Positions 51,898 to 60,481 of a DNA stretch of 64,000 bases are shown here, one piece after another. Each line of letters begins with the position of its first letter. Position 1 is the stretch's first letter. The stretch covers positions 62,001 to 126,000 of the forward strand of contig JARUPY010000393.1 in NCBI GenBank assembly GCA_029817715.1. Reading direction: 5' to 3'. The position numbers and the translations under genes are program-made. This stretch comes from Melastoma dodecandrum (lineage: Eukaryota > Streptophyta > Magnoliopsida > Myrtales > Melastomataceae). The notes under the pieces are model-generated. The model was not told the origin of the DNA, did no database searches, and saw only the letters and a list, made by a program, of their open reading frames with translations.

Positions 51898-52650
51898 ATG
51901 AACTTCGGGACCGGTAAGACGACGTCGGTCCGTGCCGCGGAGCGTGGTGAGAAGAGGGCGAGGAAGGCCTTGAAGGGGTCGCCCGACGGGCCGGCCAACC
52001 AAGAGGATTTGCCCGACCTGACGCTGACGGACAGAGCCTATCAGCAGCTGGAGGAGATGATCACGACCCTCGTGCTCCCGCCCGGCATGGTGCTGGGTGA
52101 GCAGGACCTGGTCCAGCGTCTCGGGATCGGCCGCACCCCCATTCGAGAGGCTCTGCAGCGTCTGGCTCGCGACGGTCTCGTGATAGTCATGCCGCGGCGC
52201 GGCATCCTCGTCTCCGACATAAACGTACGCACGCAGCTACGTCTGTTGGAAACCCGGCGCGTCTTGGAGCGCTTGATCGCGCGCCTTGCCGCGGAGCGAT
52301 CCACAAAGGAGGAGCGGGAGGTCTTCGCGAGCATCGCGCAGGACATGCGCGAGGCGGCCTCGGCGTCGGACGACCTCGCATTCATGCGCCTAGATCGTCA
52401 GTTCAACGACCTGATCGCGACGGCATCGCGCAACGAGTTCGCGGTTCGCTCCTTGGAGAGCATGGCAGCCCTGTCACGACGTTTCTGGTACCAGCACTAC
52501 AAGCAGGCGGCTGATCTGCCGTTGACCGCCAATCTCCACGCCGACGTCTGCGAAGCGGTTTCCCGACGCGACGTAAATGCCGCCGGCGCCGCCTCAGACA
52601 AGCTCGTCGATTACATCGAAAGCTTTGCGCGCAAGACCTTGGATCTTTGA
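51898..52650 (+). CDS. GntR-family regulator, FCD (FadR-like) subgroup
   Basis: The 250-residue protein starts at the ATG at 51898 (GAGAGGGGG upstream). A 40-residue basic tail precedes the winged helix (LTDRAYQQLEEMITTLVLPPGMVLGEQDLVQRLGIGRTPIREALQRLARDGLVIVMPRRGILV, about 42-104). The FCD effector domain follows (RLLETRRVLERLIARLAAERS, FMRLDRQFNDLIATASRN, LHADVCEAVSRRDVNAAGAA), with the Asp/His residues that usually bind a metal and a small carboxylate. The effector is probably an organic acid. It is divergent from the MFS/PanB-like cluster. Confidence 0.9.
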   Translation: MNFGTGKTTSVRAAERGEKRARKALKGSPDGPANQEDLPDLTLTDRAYQQLEEMITTLVLPPGMVLGEQDLVQRLGIGRTPIREALQRLARDGLVIVMPRRGILVSDINVRTQLRLLETRRVLERLIARLAAERSTKEEREVFASIAQDMREAASASDDLAFMRLDRQFNDLIATASRNEFAVRSLESMAALSRRFWYQHYKQAADLPLTANLHADVCEAVSRRDVNAAGAASDKLVDYIESFARKTLDL

Positions 52651-53151
52651 TCCGCGTCGTTTGGTCAGTGCTGACCACACCGGATATCGAGCGTGTCGTA
52701 TTCGTTGATGCATCAAAGCTCTGGACCATCCGCCCATTATATTGGCGCCACCCTCATGAACACTTGCGCCACAGCTGTGAAAAGCTTCGTGCTGGATGTC
52801 CGCTTCCGGGACGCGGCCGATCATACTCAGACGGCGGCAACGGGCGCATTGCAGAACGTCCGCTCATGGGAGGAAGTCGACCTCCGTAGTTGACCCGTAG
52901 CCGACATTCACCTCGTCCGCTTTAGGGCCTCCCGCTCACCATCATCGAAAGGATTTGTTGAAAAGCCATACGGCACGCACCGATCGGGCAGGCGCCGGTC
53001 AGACCGGACTCCCGCTGGTGCAGCGGATGCGCCGGTCGCTACCACCGCTCCGCGGGCTTTATTCTCATCACTGGAAAAGCCAAGTCAGTTCTTGTATTGT
53101 TCTAGCGAACGTCGTCACACTCCGCTATCCGCTCGGGACTCTGGAGGGCTG
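52651..53151. other. Gap before the Argonaute system
   Basis: No gene is supported. GATGTCCGCTTCCGGG near 52796-52811 and GTCCGCTCATGGG near 52859 are repeat-family pieces. The stretch probably contains the effector promoter near 53040-53130, which is less GC-rich. Confidence 0.4.
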
Positions 53152-55722
53152 ATGTCGCAGCAAGATGCCATCCGTACGTTGACGCGTATCTTTCGCGCGA
53201 CCAACAGCGCACGCCCCGTGCTGCTTCTGGGGGCAGGCGCAAGCTTCAGCTCCGGCGTGCCCACCGCTGCCGAGAGCGTGAAGCGGCTGGCGAAGAGGGT
53301 GTATGCCGAGCAGATTCTCGGCGGTTCCGTCCCACCGGAGCAGGTCCGGCTTACCGAATGGCAGACCTGGTTGCACGGACAGCCGTGGTTCCTCAAAGGC
53401 GATGACCGGCTGGCCGAGAATTTTCCCCTCGTTGTCCAAAATCTGCTGAAACCGGCCGAATATCGCAAACAGCTTCTGCTCGACCTGATCCAGCCTACAA
53501 ACGGCATCGGCAAGGGCTATCATCGCTTAGCGGAGCTCATCGTCAAAGGGCTTGTCTCGACCATCTTGACTACAAACTTCGACATCTGCTTGCCGACCGC
53601 ACTCGGAGCGGTTCGGCAGCATATCGGACACATCGCAGAAGTGAACCGGCGAGCCGGCGACCTCAACGAGTTCAGCCTCTACGCCAAAGCTCAAATTGTG
53701 TGGTTACACGGGCGCGCCGAGCAGTACTCCGATCAAAACCTTGTCGACGAGGTCCAGGAACTCGATGCTGAGCTGGTAAGCAAGCCCATTCCGCTAGTCG
53801 CGGATAGCCCATTGGTAGTGATCGGATACCGAGGTTCCGAACCATCAATTATGGAACACTTCCTCGGTAACGGTGGCGCGCAAACCAAAAACTTCAAGAA
53901 CGGCGTTTACTGGTGCATCCGTAAAGGCGAGACCCTTCATCCCAACGTCGAGGCGCTCAAGAGGCGGATCGGCAGCAACTTCGAGCTTTTAGAGATCGAG
54001 GGCTTCGACGAACTGATGGATCAACTCGCGCGAGGTCTCAAATCCGAGGATCGCTATCTTCACGCGACGGCAAAGGGCGACGGCGCGGCCACTACCGCGT
54101 TCGACGACCAGGTCGTCCCAGACGCCACCGTGGCGGACCTCGACCATGACTTGATGATCGCAACGCTGAAGGAATATTGCGAGAAGCTCGGACGGCCCCC
54201 GGTTATGCACGACACGCTACCCGGCCTACTGAGAGAACAGGGTCTCCTCGTTCAGTGCGATGGCCGCGAAGCGCCGACTGCGGGCTGCGTGCTTCTGTTC
54301 GGCCGCGAGCCCCAACGCTGGTTTCCGCATGCAGTGATTTCAACCTCCATTAGCGGAAAGAAACGTCGCGTCTTCGAGGGCAATCTTATCGCACAGCATC
54401 GCGACCTGATTGAATGGCTAGGCCAGAGGGACGCGAATCCAACACTCAAGGTCAAGAAGCGCACAACGCACGACGAACGGCCAGCCTACCCTGAACGGGC
54501 ACTCGTCGAATTGCTCGTCAACATGCTCGTGCACCGCGACTACAGCCGGAGCGATCCCGCCCTCATCGCGGTATCGTCCGGCGAGAGCGTGCGCTTCTCG
54601 AACCCCGGGGGGCTGCCGGACTCGGTCATCGCGCAGCTCGAGGTCGATGACGGCGGCCGCTTTAAGCCTCGCGTCGAGGTCAGCGGCCTGCGAAATCGCG
54701 CGCTCTGCGACATCTTCTTCGGCATCCGAGCGATGGAGCGTGCGGGCACAGGTCTCGTCGATGTCGAGCAAATGCTGACCGACCATGGCGGCGGCGCCGA
54801 GTTCACAAACGACGCGCCGGGCGGGCGCTTCACAGCGTTGGTCAAGCAGCCCATTGCGTCGGCCGGATCAAAGTCCGTGGCACGGGATGAACGCCCGACC
54901 GAAGTCTACGTTCTGAACTTCATCCCTTTCGTCAGCATCCCCGACACTGTCTCGGTCGTGAAGCTGACCGGACCCTGGCGAGCACGGCCGACGGAGCTGC
55001 CGATCGATGAGGCCGGCACGTTCATCGTGCAGGGCGACGAGTACATCTGGAGCTTCGCACCTCTCCCGATCCTTCACGCCGTATTCGGTTCATACGCTCA
55101 TCAGGGCGCCGGCCGAGCCTGGCGGCGAAGCGAGATCGAAGCGGATCCCGATCGTCGGCGGGTGCTGTCCTGGCTGTTGCGAAAGCACTTCGAGCGTCAC
55201 CTGCGCGGGTTCGGTTTGCGCGGGCTGGTCATCGAGGAAGGCAGCAAGCGAGGGCGTCGCGCCTACTTCGAGGGCAACGCTGGCGGCGCCCGCTGCTACG
55301 TCTACGACTCTCCCGCCCGCAAGAACATCCAACGATGGGTCGTGAAACAACGCGGACCGGACGGCTACAAGGCGTGGTTCGAGAACGAGGGGTTCGGCTT
55401 CGAGGTGACCCAGATGGATGGGGCCTGGGGCGTCAGGATCAAGCCCTTCTACATGTTCACAGGACGCGACGCGAAAAAGCCGCTGCCCTCCTTCGCCCGG
55501 ACAGCGAAGGCGACCCGGCGCATGAAGCTCGACCGAAATCAGAACGTCGACAACGATCTGACCTTCTGGGGCAGGTTCCTGAGTCAGGGCGCGCAGACGA
55601 TCAACCTTGGGCAGCAGCATGTCGAGGATCTGATTCTCGGCGGCTCGTTTGTTAGTGTAGAAGTTATCGAGGAGGAGGCCGGCGGTGCAGCCGATCAGCG
55701 TTCGCATACAAAGGCTGCCTGA
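53152..55722 (+). CDS. SIR2 - RecG/DHS-like ATPase - APAZ effector of a short Argonaute system
   Basis: From the ATG at 53152 (GGAGGG upstream) the protein has 856 residues in three blocks. SIR2 NADase-like (about 15-295): LLLGAGASFSSGVP (24-37), TILTTNFD (137-144, substrate-binding Asn), IVWLHGRAE (catalytic-type His 186) and VVIGYRGSEPSI. RecG/DHS-like ATP-binding region (about 330-570): TAGCVLLFGREPQRWFP, LVELLVNMLVHRDYS, RFSNPGGLPD and GLRNRALCDIFFGIRAMERAGTGL. APAZ-like C-terminus (about 585-840): VYVLNFIPFVSIPDTV, RIKPFYMFTGRDAKKP and RNQNVDNDLTFWGRF. In characterised SIR2-APAZ/short-Ago pairs, guide-directed target recognition switches on NAD depletion and cell death or dormancy. The same role is inferred here. 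Confidence 0.88.
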   Translation: MSQQDAIRTLTRIFRATNSARPVLLLGAGASFSSGVPTAAESVKRLAKRVYAEQILGGSVPPEQVRLTEWQTWLHGQPWFLKGDDRLAENFPLVVQNLLKPAEYRKQLLLDLIQPTNGIGKGYHRLAELIVKGLVSTILTTNFDICLPTALGAVRQHIGHIAEVNRRAGDLNEFSLYAKAQIVWLHGRAEQYSDQNLVDEVQELDAELVSKPIPLVADSPLVVIGYRGSEPSIMEHFLGNGGAQTKNFKNGVYWCIRKGETLHPNVEALKRRIGSNFELLEIEGFDELMDQLARGLKSEDRYLHATAKGDGAATTAFDDQVVPDATVADLDHDLMIATLKEYCEKLGRPPVMHDTLPGLLREQGLLVQCDGREAPTAGCVLLFGREPQRWFPHAVISTSISGKKRRVFEGNLIAQHRDLIEWLGQRDANPTLKVKKRTTHDERPAYPERALVELLVNMLVHRDYSRSDPALIAVSSGESVRFSNPGGLPDSVIAQLEVDDGGRFKPRVEVSGLRNRALCDIFFGIRAMERAGTGLVDVEQMLTDHGGGAEFTNDAPGGRFTALVKQPIASAGSKSVARDERPTEVYVLNFIPFVSIPDTVSVVKLTGPWRARPTELPIDEAGTFIVQGDEYIWSFAPLPILHAVFGSYAHQGAGRAWRRSEIEADPDRRRVLSWLLRKHFERHLRGFGLRGLVIEEGSKRGRRAYFEGNAGGARCYVYDSPARKNIQRWVVKQRGPDGYKAWFENEGFGFEVTQMDGAWGVRIKPFYMFTGRDAKKPLPSFARTAKATRRMKLDRNQNVDNDLTFWGRFLSQGAQTINLGQQHVEDLILGGSFVSVEVIEEEAGGAADQRSHTKAA

Positions 55723-57187
55723 GCCCAAGCTCGCCTTTGGCGACGGCAAGACCGGCATCGAGCCGCGTCGTTTGCTGTCGGATGCGGGGCCCGTCGATAA
55801 CAAGCGTGTCGCTGAAATCCGCCTCGGCATCGTCGGCGCTGAGGCCGATGTCACGGCTGCGAGCGCCTGGCTGGAGCGGCTGAACGGCTACCTCCCGGCG
55901 AAGGAAGGTAATTCGCGTCGCTACCGCGACTGGCTGGGCGCCGAACGAGTGCTGGGCTGCCGCTTCATCATCGAACCCAGGTTCCTGCGTCCAGTCGACC
56001 AAGCGCGGTACGAACTCGCCCGGCAACGCGCCGATAAGGAAGGCTTCGACGAGCTGCTCGACCTCTTCGACAGCAAGATCTCCGGCTTGTTCGGAGACGT
56101 GCAGCCCGACTGCATCATCGTCTGCCTCGCGCCTGACGTCGCCGATCTTCGGATCAGCAATCCTGGGCTAACCGCGAGGGAACGCCGCGCATTGGAAGTT
56201 CTGCGCCAGGAGGAAGAGGCCGATCAGCTGGCGCTGTTCGCGCCGACGCCCGAGGAGCTCGAAGCCGCCGAGGACCTGCGCTCGCGCGCCGACGACCTGC
56301 TGTTTCGGACCTTCTACCGAGCGCTCAAGGCGCGGCAGATGACGCATGTCGGTCCGGTGCCCCTGCAGGTCCTCCGGCGTGACAGCATCGATCGGCCCGA
56401 CGACAAGGGTCAGAGCTTCGCAACCAGGGCTTGGAACATCGCCACCACACTTTACTACAAGGCCGGTGGGTTGCCTTGGCGCCCGGCAGACCTGCCGCCG
56501 AACATCTGCTTCGTCGGTGTCTCGTTCCACCACATGAAGCGCGGCGCTGACAATCTCGTCTACGCGAGTGTCGCGCAGGCATTCTCGACAGAAGTCGAAC
56601 CCTTCGCGCTCAAGGGAGCAACGATCCCGAAAGATCAGCGGCGCAACAAGCAGCCTTACCTTACGCAAGAGCAGGCTGAGGGGCTTCTAGAGGACGTGCT
56701 CAGCGCCTACGAGGCGCGCGCCGGCGTGCTGCCGAGTCGGGTCGTCATCCACAAGAGCTCCGCCTACGCACCCGAGGAGGAAGAAGGCTTCCAGCGCGCG
56801 GCGTCGAAAAAGGTGCCTGCTTGCGACCTGATCTGGATCCGCAGCACGCCTTTTCGTCTCGTTAAGAAGGGGACGCAGGAGCCTGCTCGCGGCACGTTGT
56901 GCACGGTCGGCGATGACCACTTTCTATTCACCAGCGGCTATGTCGAGTGGTGGAACGAGTATCCCGGACCGCACATCCCAGCGCCCATTCAGATCGGCGC
57001 GGTCGGCGAAACCGACATGCGCCAGCGCGCGGTCGAAATCCTCGCCTTGACCAAGATGAACTGGAATTCGACCGACGGAATGTCCCGGGCACCTATCACC
57101 CTTTCGTTCGCCCGCAAGGTCGGAATGCTCATGACCGAACTATCTGACAACCAGCATCCAAATCCCTCTTACAAATTCTACACCTAA
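55685..57187 (+). CDS. Short prokaryotic Argonaute (MID-PIWI, catalytically inactive)
   Basis: The GTG at 55685 has GAGGAGG six bases upstream and overlaps the effector gene by 38 bases. The 500-residue protein starts with the short-Ago signature LPEPKLAFGDGKTGIEPRR. The MID domain (about 40-160) would hold the guide 5' end. The PIWI domain shows NICFVGVSFHH (274-283), where active Argonautes have a catalytic Asp but Ser280 stands here; SRVVIHKSSAYAPEEEEGF (351-369); and LTKMNWNSTDG (455-465) with APITLSFARKVGML near the end. N and PAZ domains are absent. It is therefore a guide-loaded sensor without slicing, working as a dimer with the SIR2-APAZ partner. Confidence 0.9.
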   Translation: MQPISVRIQRLPEPKLAFGDGKTGIEPRRLLSDAGPVDNKRVAEIRLGIVGAEADVTAASAWLERLNGYLPAKEGNSRRYRDWLGAERVLGCRFIIEPRFLRPVDQARYELARQRADKEGFDELLDLFDSKISGLFGDVQPDCIIVCLAPDVADLRISNPGLTARERRALEVLRQEEEADQLALFAPTPEELEAAEDLRSRADDLLFRTFYRALKARQMTHVGPVPLQVLRRDSIDRPDDKGQSFATRAWNIATTLYYKAGGLPWRPADLPPNICFVGVSFHHMKRGADNLVYASVAQAFSTEVEPFALKGATIPKDQRRNKQPYLTQEQAEGLLEDVLSAYEARAGVLPSRVVIHKSSAYAPEEEEGFQRAASKKVPACDLIWIRSTPFRLVKKGTQEPARGTLCTVGDDHFLFTSGYVEWWNEYPGPHIPAPIQIGAVGETDMRQRAVEILALTKMNWNSTDGMSRAPITLSFARKVGMLMTELSDNQHPNPSYKFYT

Positions 57188-57356
57188 TCGGCGGCATTGA
57201 GGCTATCTGTTGGATGCAGCGAGCCTTGCTCGGTTGAAGCCTAATGGGTGTGCTAGCGGCGGTGCGGGCGGAGGAGGTGGCTCGTCGTGCCAGGTGTCGG
57301 GGGGTCGCGGCGCCTTCGCCGCCACAAACGAGTGTATCGTCCGGGAGGGGCTGTAG
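57188..57356. other. Short spacer after the Argonaute gene
   Basis: No terminator of clear strength; a GGCG..CGCC inverted motif near 57309-57322 (GCGGCGCCTTCGCCGC) could serve as one. Confidence 0.3.
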
Positions 57357-57503
57357 ATGACAGCAGACGAGGGCGTTCACCGCCTCCTCGCGTTCGTGAT
57401 TTGGGACGGAAGACCGCGCCTCGGCGGTGACGTCACCGACGCTTTCCGCCGCCTCGCTCTGGCGAGCGGCTTCGAGACAAGGTTCGTCTCTACGGCGAAG
57501 TAG
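57357..57503 (+). CDS. Possible 48-residue small protein after the Argonaute gene
   Basis: The ATG at 57357 follows GGGAGGGG at good spacing. The peptide (EGVHRLLAFVIWDGRPRLGG, then TDAFRRLALASGFETRF) has strong codon bias and a compact alpha/beta look. It lies between the Argonaute operon and the recombinase in the same direction. No family was recognised. Confidence 0.5.
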   Translation: MTADEGVHRLLAFVIWDGRPRLGGDVTDAFRRLALASGFETRFVSTAK

Positions 57504-57697
57504 CGGCCGACCACTCGAAGCTCGACACACGTTCGCTTCGTAGCAGCGTGTCGATACGGCTAAATGATGGGGTCAGGCGCAAAGCCGAGCGTCCGATCCC
57601 GGGCGGAGAACCAATGTCGGCTGCTAGCGCGCAGCCGGGGCCCGGGCAGATTGTAGTGGAGGTGGGATGCTGATGGCTCCTCAAACAGAGCCCCATC

Positions 57698-58318
57698 ATG
57701 CCTTCCACCAGTGACACCAGCCGCCGGCCGTGGAACGTCGGACGTCTCATCGGTCCCAAACCGCCTTTCAAACCCAAGCACATCTGGGCGATTCGCACCC
57801 GCCTGCAGCACGAGGGCCGTACCCGCGACCTCGCCCTGTTCAACGTCGCGATCGACAGCAAGCTTCGTGGCTGCGCCCTCGTCAAGCTGCGCGTGTCCGA
57901 CGTCCACCTCGGCGAGGGCGTGCGCCTGCGGACCACCGTCGTTCAGCAGAAGACCGGTCGACCCGTGCCGTTCGAGATGACCGAGACTACCCGTGAGTCG
58001 CTGGCGGCATGGCTGAAGCTGCGGGGGCTTCGAGCCAGCGATTGGCTGTTCCCGAGCCGCAGCCGACCGGGCGAGCACCTGACGACGCGCCAGTATGGCC
58101 GGCTCGTCGACGAGTGGGTGACGCTGATTGGCCTCGACCCGGCGGGCTACGGCACGCACAGCTTGCGCCGGACGAAAGTCGCGCTGATCTACCGGCGAAC
58201 CGGCAACCTGCGAGCTTGTCAGCTGCTCCTCGGCCATACGAAACTGGAAAGCACGGTGCGCTATCTCGGCATCGAGGCGGACGAAGCGCTCATAATGTCG
58301 GAGCAGACCGACATCTGA
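57698..58318 (+). CDS. Short tyrosine recombinase/integrase, paralogue of the gene at 42782
   Basis: The 206-residue protein shares its layout and many residues with the recombinase at 42782-43417: PKPPFKPKHIWAIRTRL, AIDSKLRGCALVKL (catalytic Arg), VVQQKTGRPVPFEM, GTHSLRRTK (HxxR), GHTKLESTVRYLG (His and nucleophile Tyr). The minimal N-terminus suggests a special integrase group. It is transcribed away from the Argonaute operon, 500 bases downstream. The two recombinases lie in opposite orientation about 14 kb apart. Confidence 0.88.
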   Translation: MPSTSDTSRRPWNVGRLIGPKPPFKPKHIWAIRTRLQHEGRTRDLALFNVAIDSKLRGCALVKLRVSDVHLGEGVRLRTTVVQQKTGRPVPFEMTETTRESLAAWLKLRGLRASDWLFPSRSRPGEHLTTRQYGRLVDEWVTLIGLDPAGYGTHSLRRTKVALIYRRTGNLRACQLLLGHTKLESTVRYLGIEADEALIMSEQTDI

Positions 58319-58326
58319 TCATTACC

Positions 58327-58350
58327 GCGGCGGCCTGCGCGGGCCGCCGC
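58327..58350. terminator. GC hairpin after the recombinase
   Basis: GCGGCGGCC (58327-58335) and GGCCGCCGC (58342-58350) form a 9 bp stem just after the stop at 58318. Between here and 58500 only a repeat piece is seen (TTCCGCTTCTGATACCG and AGAAGCGGACGTCC, 58395-58430). Confidence 0.5.
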
Positions 58351-58501
58351 ACCCAGCCCCCCACCGTCCGAGAAGGGTGGATTTCGGCCGTTCCGCTTCT
58401 GATACCGTTAGGTTCAGAAGCGGACGTCCAAGGATCCGCTGCACCTTTCGGAGCGGCCGAGTTAAGTTGAGGCTGCGCGAACAGTTTGGTGCTTGGAAGA
58501 G

Positions 58502-59986
58502 TTAGGCCACCATGGCTCGGGAAGCCTCGCGTACCTGCCGCGTCGAGGCATCGACCTCCTGTGTCGCGGCGGCGATCAAGCTGACGTTCTGGCTGATCTC
58601 CGAGACCGCGCTGGTCATGGCCTGCATGTTGAGCGACATCTCCTGAGCGACAGCGGCCTGCTGCTCTACGGCGGTCGAGATGGCCGACGAGATCTCGTTG
58701 ACCTCGCCGATGGTCCTGCCGATCCCAGAAATGGCCGTGGCGGCTTCGCTCGCGGCGGCCTGCGTCTGCACAATCTGGCTGCCGATGCTCTCGGTCGCCT
58801 TGGCGGTCTGGGTCGCCAGCGCCTTCACCTCGGAGGCCACCACCGCGAAGCCCTTGCCCGCCTCGCCCGCCCGCGCCGCCTCGATGGTGGCGTTGAGCGC
58901 CAGAAGGTTGGTCTGGCCGGCGATCGAATTGATCATCTCGACCACCTCCCCGATCCGCTGGGCGGCGGAGGCGAGACCGGTGACCACTTCCGAGGTGGCG
59001 ACCGCCTGATCCACCGCCCGCCCGGTGATCTGCAGCGCGCGACCGACCTGTCGGCTGATCTCGCCTACCGAAGAGGCCAGTTCCTCTGCGCCAGCGGCGA
59101 CGTTCTGCGTGTTGCCGGACGCTTGCTCGGACGCGCTCGCGGCGCCTACGGCCTGGTGGGTCGCGCGCGAGACGGCCTCCGCAATGCCGTCGAGGTCGCG
59201 GTCGACATCCCGGTGTAGTTCGGCCCGGCGGTGGCGCTCGGCCATGGCCGCGGTGGTGTCGGTGGCGAACTTGACGACTTTCACCAGCCGGCCAGAGGCG
59301 TCGCGGACCGGATTGTAGGTTGCCTGGATCCAGACGTCGCGTCCGCCCTTGGCGATGCGCTTGTACTCGGCCTGCTGGAACTCGCCCTTGCGCAGCATCT
59401 CCCAGAAGATCCGGTAGGCTGGGCTCTCGCGTTCGGCCGGGTCGACGAACAGGGAGTGATGCTGGCCCTTCGCCTCATCGAGGGAGTAGCCGAGTATCGC
59501 GAGGAAATTGGCATTGGCCGTGATGACCTTGCCGTCGAGGTCGAACTCGATGATGCCCTGCGAGCGGTCGAGGGCGTTGAGCTTGCCCTCGAAATCGGCG
59601 TTCCGCAGCTTCTGAGCCGTGACGTCACTGGCGCATTTGAAGACGCCGTACGGCTTGCCGTTCCGGTCCTTGAGCGGGCAGTAGCTGCCCTGGATCCAGA
59701 CCTCGCGCCCACCTTTCGCAATGCGCTTGTACTCGGCGGTCTGATGCTCGCCCCGGCGCAGGCTCTCCCAGAACTCCCGGTAGGCTGCACTCTCGCGCTC
59801 GGCCGGATCGACGAACAGGGAGTGATGCTGCCCTTGAATTTCCTCAAGCGTATAACCGACGAGGGAGAGAAAATTAGAATTTGCCGTGACGATCTTTCCG
59901 GCAAGATCGAATTCAATCAATGCATGAGAGGCATCGAGCGCATCGAACTTTCTCTTAGAATGCGTTTGGATCATAAACATCAGCAT
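58502..59986 (-). CDS. Soluble methyl-accepting chemotaxis protein with duplicated PAS domains
   Basis: The 494-residue protein has no transmembrane helix and no HAMP. Two PAS-PAC units (about 14-130 and 136-252) are close duplicates: [20 protein letters not shown] / [20 protein letters not shown] and the shared block [15 protein letters not shown]. Next is a linker with [20 protein letters not shown], then the signalling hairpin with [41 protein letters not shown], the conserved tip for CheA/CheW. It probably senses redox, oxygen or a small ligand in the cytoplasm (PAS cofactor unknown). It is oriented towards the recombinase and has no chemotaxis genes beside it. Confidence 0.92.
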   Translation of the reverse strand: MLMFMIQTHSKRKFDALDASHALIEFDLAGKIVTANSNFLSLVGYTLEEIQGQHHSLFVDPAERESAAYREFWESLRRGEHQTAEYKRIAKGGREVWIQGSYCPLKDRNGKPYGVFKCASDVTAQKLRNADFEGKLNALDRSQGIIEFDLDGKVITANANFLAILGYSLDEAKGQHHSLFVDPAERESPAYRIFWEMLRKGEFQQAEYKRIAKGGRDVWIQATYNPVRDASGRLVKVVKFATDTTAAMAERHRRAELHRDVDRDLDGIAEAVSRATHQAVGAASASEQASGNTQNVAAGAEELASSVGEISRQVGRALQITGRAVDQAVATSEVVTGLASAAQRIGEVVEMINSIAGQTNLLALNATIEAARAGEAGKGFAVVASEVKALATQTAKATESIGSQIVQTQAAASEAATAISGIGRTIGEVNEISSAISTAVEQQAAVAQEMSLNMQAMTSAVSEISQNVSLIAAATQEVDASTRQVREASRAMVA

Positions 59987-60481
59987 GTCCGTTCTTAGTC
60001 AGTGCAAAAAAGATTCTCTATCAGTGGATATTTTTGTTCTTCATTTTGGAAATATCGTCGTTCTCATATCTCGTTGAGTCCCTATAGCTCATTTTCCTAT
60101 ATAATGAGTAGCTATTTTGGTCACTATTTAGTAATTGATTGCTCAAAAGGAATGGTTAACAAGCAAAACAAGCTTTTGACTGGCAGCGCATGATTTTTGT
60201 TTGTAAGCGCATCCCTGTTGGGAAGGAGAGCGTTAGAGTGAATGGTTGCCATCGACCTGCTGGCCTCAAGCAAAGGCATAACGCCAGCAAGCCATTGTTT
60301 CTTAAGTTTTTTTCCGCAGTTTCGTGTGCGCCTATCCCCTTCAGGGAGCATGGGGAAAAGGATTGTGATAAATCTTCTGTGATTTCAAAATCCCCGACGC
60401 CCCATCGACACCATTTCCCATCACAGCTATTGATTTTAGTCCAACACCGAGCAGCGATATTCCATTTGGCCGGCACGATTG
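59987..60481. other. AT-rich gap before the AraC gene
   Basis: Unusually AT-rich for this window (long T/A runs around 60010-60130), without a supported gene. It likely holds the promoters of the chemoreceptor and the AraC regulator, and marks the edge of foreign DNA. Confidence 0.5.

Noticed and set aside
57129..57530. 133-codon minus-strand frame after the Argonaute gene
   Set aside because: Codon bias is poor and it overlaps the Argonaute 3' end; the plus-strand 48-codon frame is better supported.
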